Of a DNA stretch of 46,398 nucleotides, positions 25,017-31,532 are shown in pieces (position 1 is the stretch's first letter; each line of letters starts with the position of its first letter). Location: positions 1 to 46,398 of the forward strand of contig JAGOTH010000005.1 in NCBI GenBank assembly GCA_018061865.1, written 5' to 3'. This DNA comes from Minisyncoccota bacterium. GTDB taxonomy: Bacteria; Patescibacteriota; Minisyncoccia; Phycocordibacterales; UBA9973. The position numbers and the translations under genes were made by a program. The notes beneath the pieces are model-generated. The model worked only from the letters and a program-made list of their open reading frames with translations. It ran no database searches and was not told the DNA's origin.

Positions 25017-27071
25017 TTATATATCTATCTCCGCGTATTTTGCGTTTGTTTGAATGAAATTCTTTCGTGGACCAACTTCTTTACCCATCAACATATCAAA
25101 CACTTGATCAGCTAGTTCAGCGTCTTCAATGTTTACTTGCTTCAACACTCTTCTAGCTGGATCCATTGTTGTCTCCCATAACTCTTCTGCGTTCATTTCT
25201 CCCAAACCTTTATATCTTTGAATATTCCATTTTGTAGACTTTGGTTTTGAAGATTTTGTCTTTGTTTCTTCCTCTTCATTTTCTTCTTCACCTTCTTCCA
25301 TATCTTCTTCAGCTTTTTCTAACAGCTCTTCAAGTTCAGGAGCGTCTTTACCTATGATTGCAAACTTTTCTTCATCAGAATAAACATAATGAAGTTCTTT
25401 TCCTCTTTTTATTTTATAAAGTGGTGGTTGAGCAATGTAGATATGTCCCGCATCAATAAGCGGTCGGAAATATCTAAATAGTAGTGTCAGAATAAGAGTT
25501 GTAATGTGAGAACCGTCCACGTCCGCATCTGTTGCGATAATTATTTTGTGATATCGAAGCTTGCTAATATCGAACACATCTCCAATGGCTGTTCCAAAAG
25601 CAACAATCAAGTTTCTCACCTGTTCTGATTCCATCATCACATCTAGTCTTGCTCTTTCTGTATTCAAAATTTTTCCTCGAAGTGGAAGGATTGCTTGCGT
25701 TCTTCTGTCTCGCCCCATTTTTGCTGTTCCTCCAGCAGAGTCTCCCTCCACAATAAACAACTCAGCTTCTTCTGAAGATTTCACCTGACAGTCAGCGAGT
25801 TTTCCTGGAAGAGTCATTCCGTCTAGTGCCCCTTTTCGGAGGATTGAATCCTTGGCTGCTTTGGCAGCTTTTCGAGCTCTAACCGCCAAAATAACCTTGT
25901 TTATAATTGCCTTAGCTTGGTCTGGGTTTTCTTCTAGGAAGCTCTCAAACGCCTCTCCAAAGGCCGTAGCTGTCGCTCCTTGCGCCTCGGGAGACCCAAG
26001 CTTCGCCTTTGTCTGTCCTTCAAATTGAATCTCTGGCAACTTAACAGAAATAACCGCAGTAAGTCCCTCAAGAACATCGTCTCCTGTGAAAGCCCCGTCC
26101 GCTTCTTTTATTAAATTATTTTTCTTGGCATAAGAGTTAAGAAGACGAGTTAGTGCCATCTTAAATCCTGTAACCTGTGTTCCTCCTTCTGAGTTGTAAA
26201 TGTTGTTTGCAAAAGCAACGATCTTCGCAGAAATATCATCTACATATTGGAGAGCTACCTCAACACCGACTCCGTCAACTTCTTTTTCAAAATAAAAAAT
26301 ACTTTCTTGAACGGCTTTTTCGTTTCGGTTATAAAAACGAATAAGAGAAGCCAGTCCTCCTTCAAAGTAAAATGAGTAGCTTGGATTATTTTTTAGAATA
26401 TCCTTTGCCCAGAATGTATCATCAAGATTTATTTTTTCGGTAGATTCTCGTGCGTCTACGATATTAACCCGAAGACCCTTCACGAGATATGCTTGCTGAC
26501 GAAATCTGTTAACAATAGTGTTCCATTCAAATTTTATTTCTTTAAAAATTTCTGGATCTGGCTCGAAGCTAATTATTGTTCCTCGGAGTTTTGAAGGACC
26601 AACTTTTTTCACAAGAGCTTTTCTTTTTCCTTGAGAATATTCTTGAACAAACTTCCCTCCTTCTCTGTGAACTTCTGCTTTTGTGTAAATTGAAAGTGCG
26701 TTAACCACAGAAGCTCCCACTCCGTGAAGACCTCCAGAAACTCGGTATCCATCTCCACCGAACTTTCCTCCGGCGTGCAAAACAGTCATAACTGTTTCAA
26801 GTGCAGAAACTTTTGTTTTTGGGTGAATTCCAGTTGGAATTCCTCTACCGTTATCTACGATTCTTATTCTGTTGTTTGGAAGTAGTGCAATTTCGATTAG
26901 GTTTGCGTGGCCCGCCATCGCCTCATCGCGACAGTTGTCGAAAATTTCCCAAATCAAATGATGAAGACCCTCTATACCGGTGCCTCCTATGTACATTCCT
27001 GGACGACGCCTTACCGGCTCAAGCCCTTCTAGAACTGAAATATCTTCTGCTCCATATTCCTTTTTTGACAT
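25017..27071 (-). CDS. gyrB: DNA gyrase subunit B
   Basis: GyrB is the ATPase and TOPRIM subunit of DNA gyrase, which introduces negative supercoils. The GHKL ATPase domain has EIFDNCRDEA, VDNGRGIPTGIH and SGGLHGVGASVVNALS. The TOPRIM domain has LFIVEGDSAGGTAK and ATDADVDGSHI, and the C-terminus has QRYKGLGEMNAEELWET. Before that last motif is an acidic insert (EEDMEEGEEENEEEE followed by KTKSSKPKSTK). ParE is the alternative, but sequence style and length (684 aa) favour GyrB; gyrA is not in the window. I use the ATG at 27069-27071, which has TATAAT 6 nt upstream. A longer TTG start runs through the promoter. Confidence 0.95.
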   Translation of the reverse strand: MSKKEYGAEDISVLEGLEPVRRRPGMYIGGTGIEGLHHLIWEIFDNCRDEAMAGHANLIEIALLPNNRIRIVDNGRGIPTGIHPKTKVSALETVMTVLHAGGKFGGDGYRVSGGLHGVGASVVNALSIYTKAEVHREGGKFVQEYSQGKRKALVKKVGPSKLRGTIISFEPDPEIFKEIKFEWNTIVNRFRQQAYLVKGLRVNIVDARESTEKINLDDTFWAKDILKNNPSYSFYFEGGLASLIRFYNRNEKAVQESIFYFEKEVDGVGVEVALQYVDDISAKIVAFANNIYNSEGGTQVTGFKMALTRLLNSYAKKNNLIKEADGAFTGDDVLEGLTAVISVKLPEIQFEGQTKAKLGSPEAQGATATAFGEAFESFLEENPDQAKAIINKVILAVRARKAAKAAKDSILRKGALDGMTLPGKLADCQVKSSEEAELFIVEGDSAGGTAKMGRDRRTQAILPLRGKILNTERARLDVMMESEQVRNLIVAFGTAIGDVFDISKLRYHKIIIATDADVDGSHITTLILTLLFRYFRPLIDAGHIYIAQPPLYKIKRGKELHYVYSDEEKFAIIGKDAPELEELLEKAEEDMEEGEEENEEEETKTKSSKPKSTKWNIQRYKGLGEMNAEELWETTMDPARRVLKQVNIEDAELADQVFDMLMGKEVGPRKNFIQTNAKYAEIDI

Positions 27072-27077
27072 AAGAAT

Positions 27078-27083
27078 ATTATA
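27078..27083 (-). promoter_or_regulatory. -10 box of gyrB (leaderless type)
   Basis: A consensus TATAAT on the minus strand, ending 6 nt before the gyrB ATG. No TTGACA-like -35 box is at the expected distance. Confidence 0.55.
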
Positions 27084-27194
27084 CCAAAAACCAGGCTTTC
27101 CGCCTAGTCTTTCTGCCTTGCAAAACAAGGATTTTATGTTGATTTTGGGCTATAAATTCTAGTGAGTTTTAGGGCCTTTGTCCTGCCCCTCGCG

Positions 27195-28328
27195 CTATCT
27201 AATCTCAGCGTTGAAAACCTTGGCTGTCTCGTTCTCTAACTGCTTGTGTAGGGCATTAACCTCGTCGTCTGTGAGGGTCTTCTCTAGTGATCTATAAGTT
27301 ACACGATAAGCGTAGCTCTTATTCCCTGCCCCAAACTTTTCATCATTTTCGTATTCATCAAGAAGTGCCATTTCTTCTGCCAAATCTCCAATCACATCAC
27401 GAGCAAGATCAAAATAATCGTTTGGAGTAAATTCACTTTTGTTAACAATAAAAGAAATATCTCTTTTTATCGGAGGATATTTGCTAACCTCTTTGTATGT
27501 TTGACCCAAGACGAGTTGTTTTTTTACTCGTTCGTCGTTTGACCAAAGAAGACGAATGTCTGGCAAGTTTAGAGATAATATTGCAAGTCTTTCAATTCCA
27601 AAACCGAAAGCCCATCCGTTGTATCCTTCGATTCCCATTTTAGACAAAACTGAAGATTTAATCATCCCCGCTCCAAGAATTTCAACCCACTCACCATTTA
27701 CCTTCACTTCAATCTGAGTTGATGGATCAGTGTAAGGAAATGTGTCGTCCAAGAATCTATATTCTGTTTCTTTACCAAAAACAGTTTCTACAACTTCAGA
27801 AAGAACTCGCTTTAGCTCATCTAGTGGCATCATTCCTTCTTCGTTTGGAATTACTTTCCATCCATCTATCTGATGAAAGACATTCATGTGTCTGCGGTCT
27901 ATCTCATCCTTACGATAAACTTTTCCAAAACATAAAGCACCCAAGTGTTCTTTGTTTTTTACTCGCTCTTTTATTTCTTCATTATTAAAATAGTAATACC
28001 AAGAAACGGTATTGTGTGTTCGCAAAATATTATTTTCATCAACATAGTATGTATCTGATTTACTTCGCGCTACGTGATTTGCAGGAAAATCAAAAAGATC
28101 AAAAGTAATATCACAAGGGACAATTTCTGGAATATTGATAACATCCAGTCCGTGAAGTGCCTCTACTTCTCGCACCCTTTTTACTATTTCGTGCAGTGGG
28201 CTTCCTTCTGTTTTAGACAAATCCGGCATAGACAGATAATTCCTAATACGATTAGCTTCCGCATCTGTTCGTAGGTTGAGGACTTCAATCAATTCTTTTT
28301 CTTTATTTTTATCTATATTTATTTCCAT
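27195..28328 (-). CDS. pheS: Single-chain phenylalanyl-tRNA synthetase (PheS core plus FDX-ACB domain)
   Basis: PheRS charges tRNA-Phe. Residues to about 270 are the class II catalytic core, with HNTVSWYYYFN, motif 2 GKVYRKDEIDRRHMNVFHQ, and motif 3 YNGWAFGFGIERLAIL followed by PDIRLLWSNDER. The last ~95 residues (YPPIKRDISFIV ... YRVTYRSLEKTLTDDEV) are a ferredoxin-fold anticodon-binding (FDX-ACB) domain, which in ordinary bacteria is the C-terminus of PheT. The combination, 377 aa, is the layout of monomeric mitochondrial PheRS (FARS2), and the motif 3 region closely resembles it. No pheT lies nearby. The ATG overlaps the trhO stop; TAAAAT ends 6 nt before it. Confidence 0.93.
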   Translation of the reverse strand: MEINIDKNKEKELIEVLNLRTDAEANRIRNYLSMPDLSKTEGSPLHEIVKRVREVEALHGLDVINIPEIVPCDITFDLFDFPANHVARSKSDTYYVDENNILRTHNTVSWYYYFNNEEIKERVKNKEHLGALCFGKVYRKDEIDRRHMNVFHQIDGWKVIPNEEGMMPLDELKRVLSEVVETVFGKETEYRFLDDTFPYTDPSTQIEVKVNGEWVEILGAGMIKSSVLSKMGIEGYNGWAFGFGIERLAILSLNLPDIRLLWSNDERVKKQLVLGQTYKEVSKYPPIKRDISFIVNKSEFTPNDYFDLARDVIGDLAEEMALLDEYENDEKFGAGNKSYAYRVTYRSLEKTLTDDEVNALHKQLENETAKVFNAEIR

Positions 28329-29257
28329 AAATTTATTTTATCACGAATAATCTGAAAAAAATTTGAGCGGATTGATTTACCACTTCTCGTTCTGTGGCAA
28401 CCTTTTGGACACATTGGTTTTCCATCTTTTTTATTTAAACAGTCATCACAAACAAGAATATGGTTATGACACATATTGTCTGCACAGTTTTTGTAACGAT
28501 CACATGGCGTCTCACAAAAATCACATCGTCCGATTATTTCGTGTCTTGGATCATCAGTATAAAAACCAACAACAATTCTTCCGTCAAAAACATAAAGCTT
28601 TCCTTTGAAATCTTCGTTTGGATATTTCTCCATATAAGAAACTATTCCTCCATCGAGTTGGTATACATCTTTAAATCCTTGAGTTATGAGGTATCCAGAT
28701 GCTTTTTCGCACCTTACTCCTCCGGTGCAAACCGTTAAAACTGTTTTGTCTTTCAAGTGAGATATTTGTTTTAGAAGTTTTGGAAGATCTCTAAAGTTAT
28801 TCATTGGAGGACAAATAGATCCTTCGAAGTGCCCTACTTTGTGTTCATAAGCATTTCGCATATCAACAATATAAAATTCTTTTCCGTTTTTTATCCATTC
28901 ATGAAGCTCTTCTGGTTTTAGATGAATTCCAGTTGTTTCGTTTGGATCTACATCACAAGTTCCAAGATGCAGAGACACAATCTCAGGTCTAACTTTTACT
29001 GAAAGACGAGGGAAAGCATTCCCTGTTCCAACACTTTTTTTCCAATGAATATTTTGAAAACGCGGGTCTTTCTCCACTTCACGAATATATTCTTCGGTCT
29101 TATCTTTTTCTCCTTCAAGAGTTATATTAACCCCCTCTTTAGCTATTATGGTTCGCCCTTTGAATCCAAATTTAGACTGAAGCTCTCTCTGCCAAACCGC
29201 TACCGCCTCCGGATCCTCGATGTGGACATATTTATAGAATAAAAGTATTTGATACAT
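28319..29257 (-). CDS. trhO: tRNA uridine(34) hydroxylase TrhO (YceA family, rhodanese)
   Basis: TrhO makes 5-hydroxyuridine at wobble position 34 of some tRNAs independently of prephenate. The 312-residue protein has the N-terminal YceA domain (KYVHIEDPEAV ... IIAKEGVNITLEG), a central rhodanese domain with the active-site loop CTGGVRCEK (Cys177 and Cys183), and a Cys-rich C-terminus (CDFCETPCDRYKNCADNMCHNHI, then CDDC and CPKGC) that probably binds zinc. It lies just upstream of pheS, overlapping by 10 bp. A TAGTAT at 29270-29275 could be its -10 box. Confidence 0.93.
   Translation of the reverse strand: MYQILLFYKYVHIEDPEAVAVWQRELQSKFGFKGRTIIAKEGVNITLEGEKDKTEEYIREVEKDPRFQNIHWKKSVGTGNAFPRLSVKVRPEIVSLHLGTCDVDPNETTGIHLKPEELHEWIKNGKEFYIVDMRNAYEHKVGHFEGSICPPMNNFRDLPKLLKQISHLKDKTVLTVCTGGVRCEKASGYLITQGFKDVYQLDGGIVSYMEKYPNEDFKGKLYVFDGRIVVGFYTDDPRHEIIGRCDFCETPCDRYKNCADNMCHNHILVCDDCLNKKDGKPMCPKGCHRTRSGKSIRSNFFQIIRDKINLWK
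28335..28340 (-). promoter_or_regulatory. -10 box of pheS (leaderless type)
   Basis: TAAAAT inside the last codons of trhO, 6 nt before the pheS ATG. It could give pheS its own leaderless transcript in addition to read-through from trhO. Confidence 0.4.
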
Positions 29258-29313
29258 AGTTGTATTTAGATACTATCACTTTTACAGATTATTTGAAGTA
29301 GTTTATTATTTTC

Positions 29314-29342
29314 TTGACCAAAAGTCTCTTTGGTGTTATTGT
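29314..29342 (+). promoter_or_regulatory. Promoter of 29365-29694
   Basis: TTGACC (29314-29319), 17-bp spacer, TATTGT (29337-29342). An apparent TTG start at 29314 is this -35 box. Confidence 0.6.
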
Positions 29343-29364
29343 GGTTGAAACCAAAAAAAAGAAT

Positions 29365-29694
29365 ATGAATAATCCAATAGACATCACCTCTGTTATTCCG
29401 ATAGGTATGAACAGAGAGCAGGCCGAGAAGCTGGCTCAAAATATAGCAAATACAATGAGAAAAATGTGGGAAGAAAATAAAGAAAAAGGAAAATTACATC
29501 CCAAAAATTTTTTAACAAATTCACTCAGTTATTGTAAAACACTTGAAAGCCAAAAGTTCCTTGCTGAAAGAATTAATAAAATCTTCTCAGAAAACGTGAT
29601 TGAAAAAATCATCCAATCAAAAAACGATTTCGTTACCTTCACTTTCAAAGACGAACAGGTAACAGTAAACGCGAAAGCTCCTCAACCCGCATAA
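29365..29694 (+). CDS. Hypothetical protein, 109 aa
   Basis: I do not recognise this. From the ATG at 29365 the product begins MNNPIDITSVIPIGM, followed by an amphipathic helical stretch (REQAEKLAQNIANTMRKMW), a basic section, and a short beta-like end (DFVTFTFKDEQVTVNAK). There is no signal peptide. The upstream promoter sets the start: the in-frame TTG 51 bp earlier belongs to the -35 box. A terminator shared with the convergent alkyltransferase-like gene follows. Confidence 0.7.
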   Translation: MNNPIDITSVIPIGMNREQAEKLAQNIANTMRKMWEENKEKGKLHPKNFLTNSLSYCKTLESQKFLAERINKIFSENVIEKIIQSKNDFVTFTFKDEQVTVNAKAPQPA

Positions 29695-29703
29695 AATGCA
29701 AAT

Positions 29704-29738
29704 AAACCCCCAAATCGAAACCCTTGGTTTGTGGGTTT
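29704..29738. terminator. Terminator between 29365-29694 and the alkyltransferase-like gene
   Basis: AAACCCCCAAA pairs with TTTGTGGGTTT with one mismatch, followed by TTTTTATTTA on the plus strand. A-rich sequence on the other side may let it work in both directions. Confidence 0.7.
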
Positions 29739-29739
29739 T

Positions 29740-30123
29740 TTATTTATATTCAAAAAGTATATCTTCGAAGTTTTTTATTTTCCCAGTTTTTGGATCAACC
29801 TCAATTCCCTCTTTTTTATATAAAGCCATTCTTTCTTTCTTGATCCTGTCATCCCTGCCCGACTGAACGAGATCAGTCGTTCGGGCGGGAATCCAAACTT
29901 TTCCACCAGAATAAACTATTCTGTGCCATGGTATACGCTTTTCACCCGCTTCATATGCCTTACCAAGTATTGTCGTAATGCTCTGACTCGCCATAGGCCC
30001 CGCACCGCACGCACGTGTAATAGCACCATAAGTTGTGACTTTACCTTTTGGAATAGCGAGTGCAGCTTTTAGGACCCTATCAGAGAAAGTATGTTTATTT
30101 TTAAGATTTTTCTTATTTAACAT
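29740..30123 (-). CDS. Alkyltransferase-like protein (ATL, MGMT-fold DNA-binding protein)
   Basis: This has the DNA-binding fold of O6-alkylguanine-DNA alkyltransferases (FSDRVLKAALAIPKGKVTTYGAI, then GKAYEAGEKRIPWHRIV). The reactive Cys of the PCHR motif is replaced by Trp66 (PWHRI), as in alkyltransferase-like proteins. Those cannot transfer the alkyl group but bind O6-alkylguanine and recruit nucleotide excision repair. A 37-bp palindromic element (29853-29889) is in frame and encodes about PARTTDLVQSGRDD between the core and the C-terminal helix. The length is 127 aa. Confidence 0.9.
   Translation of the reverse strand: MLNKKNLKNKHTFSDRVLKAALAIPKGKVTTYGAITRACGAGPMASQSITTILGKAYEAGEKRIPWHRIVYSGGKVWIPARTTDLVQSGRDDRIKKERMALYKKEGIEVDPKTGKIKNFEDILFEYK
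29853..29889. repeat. Palindromic element inside the alkyltransferase-like gene
   Basis: Outer arms CCCTGCCCGA and TCGGGCGGG pair with one wobble, and an inner ACTGA/TCAGT hairpin sits between them. The element is GC-rich and in frame. Confidence 0.65.
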
Positions 30124-30160
30124 TGCCTAAATATATCAAATATACCAAGGACTCCCTTCC

Positions 30161-30189
30161 TTGACTATATCTATATTATATGATATAAT
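30161..30189 (+). promoter_or_regulatory. Promoter of lipoprotein gene 30214-30753
   Basis: TTGACT (30161-30166), 17-bp spacer, TATAAT (30184-30189); predicted leader about 17 nt. Confidence 0.75.
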
Positions 30190-30213
30190 ATACACAAACA
30201 AACGTATTGAACT

Positions 30214-30753
30214 ATGAAAAAATTATTATTGGTTGTATTTAGCTTGGTTATGGTACTTACTGCTTGTGAAAAAAGTGAAAGTAATAATCAGGGTGCTCGG
30301 GGGCGAGCACACAAAACTCCCGCACAAGATTCTTTGGACATGCAGGCGTTCAGAGAGTATGTTTCGATAAAATTCCCGGAAACACTTAATGAGTCAATCA
30401 ATTTTTTAATTGATGACTTAAAAAGCAAAGTGTCTGGAGACACTGCAAAAGATCTTCAAAATACTATTGTGTGGAATCACCAAAAAAACTTTGGTGGTGT
30501 AATATACATTGAAGCTGATGGAAAACCCCTCAGTATTAGTATTACCGACTACACCGGAAAAGGGTATAGGTGGTTGATGGACATGGGGGCGGATGGACTC
30601 CAGCCAGATGATCCAGATGAGATGTTTTATAGTGACGCTATAGGGGGTGACATCAATAAATCTATCTATCCCGAGGAGTTAAACAAATTGAACATACAGT
30701 ACAAAGAAATGATTGTTAATGTTTACTCCGAGTTTAACTACCCGGAAAAGTAA
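30214..30753 (+). CDS. Putative lipoprotein, 179 aa
   Basis: The N-terminus MKKLLLVVFSLVMVLTACEK is a typical lipoprotein signal with a TAC lipobox, so the mature protein would start at Cys18 and be lipid-anchored outside the cell. The rest is unrecognised: a Gly/Arg-rich linker, a helical region and a beta-rich part (GGVIYIEADGKPLSISITDYTGKGYRW), then an acidic DPDEMFYSDAIGGD loop. It is a single-gene unit with strong promoter and terminator. Confidence 0.78.
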   Translation: MKKLLLVVFSLVMVLTACEKSESNNQGARGRAHKTPAQDSLDMQAFREYVSIKFPETLNESINFLIDDLKSKVSGDTAKDLQNTIVWNHQKNFGGVIYIEADGKPLSISITDYTGKGYRWLMDMGADGLQPDDPDEMFYSDAIGGDINKSIYPEELNKLNIQYKEMIVNVYSEFNYPEK

Positions 30754-30770
30754 GTTCTTTTAACTTAAGA

Positions 30771-30795
30771 AAGCCGTGCAAAATCTGCATGGCTT
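30771..30795 (+). terminator. Terminator after the lipoprotein gene
   Basis: AAGCCGTGCA-AAATC-TGCATGGCTT (one G/T pair) followed by TTATTTTTATTT. Confidence 0.8.
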
Positions 30796-30809
30796 TTATT
30801 TTTATTTAT

Positions 30810-30837
30810 TTGACAAAAAGTTTATTAAGAGTATTCT
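30810..30837 (+). promoter_or_regulatory. Promoter of 30856-31095 (twin copy A)
   Basis: TTGACA (30810-30815), 16-bp spacer, TATTCT (30832-30837). Together with its flanks it is nearly the same sequence as the promoter at 31126-31153. Confidence 0.7.
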
Positions 30838-30855
30838 GAAAGAAAATTGAAAATT

Positions 30856-31095
30856 ATGAAAAATATATCAATTATACTTTTAAAGACTGTAGTAACAATT
30901 TCCTTAATTTTATTGGCCACTGGATTTACTGTGATTGGATTTCTCTTATCATCAACCTTGGTTATAAAATATTTTGTACTTGGAATGTTATCCATGTTTA
31001 TTGCCGGATTTCTGGGAATGCTTGTAGTCTACACCTGGAAAGGAAAAGAGGCCTGGATTGCTTCTTTAAAAGAATTTGGTAAAGCTCCTAACTAA
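30856..31095 (+). CDS. Small membrane protein, 79 aa
   Basis: From the ATG at 30856 the protein has two transmembrane segments (about residues 5-30, LLKTVVTISLILLATGFTV, and about 35-60, VIKYFVLGMLSMFIAGFLG), then a short soluble tail with Trp and Lys (TWKGKEAWIASLKEFGK). I do not recognise the family. A TTG nine bases upstream is a less likely start. It has its own promoter and terminator. Confidence 0.7.
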   Translation: MKNISIILLKTVVTISLILLATGFTVIGFLLSSTLVIKYFVLGMLSMFIAGFLGMLVVYTWKGKEAWIASLKEFGKAPN

Positions 31096-31117
31096 AACCG
31101 GAATAATTTCCGGTTTT
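31094..31117 (+). terminator. Terminator after 30856-31095
   Basis: AAAACCGGAA-TAAT-TTCCGGTTTT plus further Ts, overlapping the stop codon. Confidence 0.85.
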
Positions 31118-31125
31118 TTATTTAT

Positions 31126-31153
31126 TTGACAAAATACTTATTAAGAGTATTAT
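31126..31153 (+). promoter_or_regulatory. Promoter of 31171-31407 (twin copy B)
   Basis: TTGACA (31126-31131), 16-bp spacer, TATTAT (31148-31153). It begins just after the preceding terminator's T-run. Confidence 0.75.
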
Positions 31154-31170
31154 GAAAGAAAATAGAACTT

Positions 31171-31407
31171 ATGAAAAAATTAATATTATTTTTTGCTATA
31201 GAAGATATTTATTTTAACATATACATATTTATTAAGTCAGGATTACCAATTTTGTCTCCCATCCTTTCAATCTGTGGTGCAATTATTCTTATAATTACGA
31301 CTTTGGAAATAAAAGAGGGGCTAATTGGTAAGAGGTATAAAACTCTCAATATTGTTGCATGCTCAATGTTTGCAGTATCAATAATTATTAAAACATTTTT
31401 CTGGTAA
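31171..31407 (+). CDS. Small membrane protein, 78 aa
   Basis: A hydrophobic protein with about three membrane segments (MKKLILFFAIEDIYFNIYIF, then SPILSICGAIILIITTLEI, then IVACSMFAVSIIIKTFF). I do not recognise the family. It shares its promoter sequence, but not its coding sequence, with the gene just upstream. A short loop GLIGKRYKTL separates the last two segments. Confidence 0.65.
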   Translation: MKKLILFFAIEDIYFNIYIFIKSGLPILSPILSICGAIILIITTLEIKEGLIGKRYKTLNIVACSMFAVSIIIKTFFW

Positions 31408-31431
31408 TTTAAAACTAAAAACTAGGACTCC

Positions 31432-31452
31432 AAAGGTAATTTAATTACCTTT
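31432..31452. terminator. Terminator after 31171-31407
   Basis: AAAGGTAATTTAATTACCTTT is a near-perfect palindrome followed by TTTATTTT. The A-rich flank on the other side may let it act for the convergent uvrD gene as well. Confidence 0.75.
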
Positions 31453-31466
31453 TTTATTTTCTCCTT

Positions 31467-31494
31467 ACTCTAGTATTTTGCAAAAAACTAGAAT
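31467..31494. repeat. 28-bp palindromic repeat, intergenic copy (ATTCTAGT family)
   Basis: ACTCTAGTA at one end, TTTTGCAAAA in the centre and ACTAGAAT at the other end. It matches the truB copy (4744-4771) at 25 of 28 positions. Confidence 0.7.
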
Positions 31495-31532
31495 AACGCA
31501 TATGTAAAAATTATTTTTCTACTACCTGTTTA

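Noticed and set aside
29740-30123. An active O6-methylguanine-DNA methyltransferase
   Set aside because: The reactive Cys is replaced by Trp (PWHR), so it belongs with alkyltransferase-like proteins.
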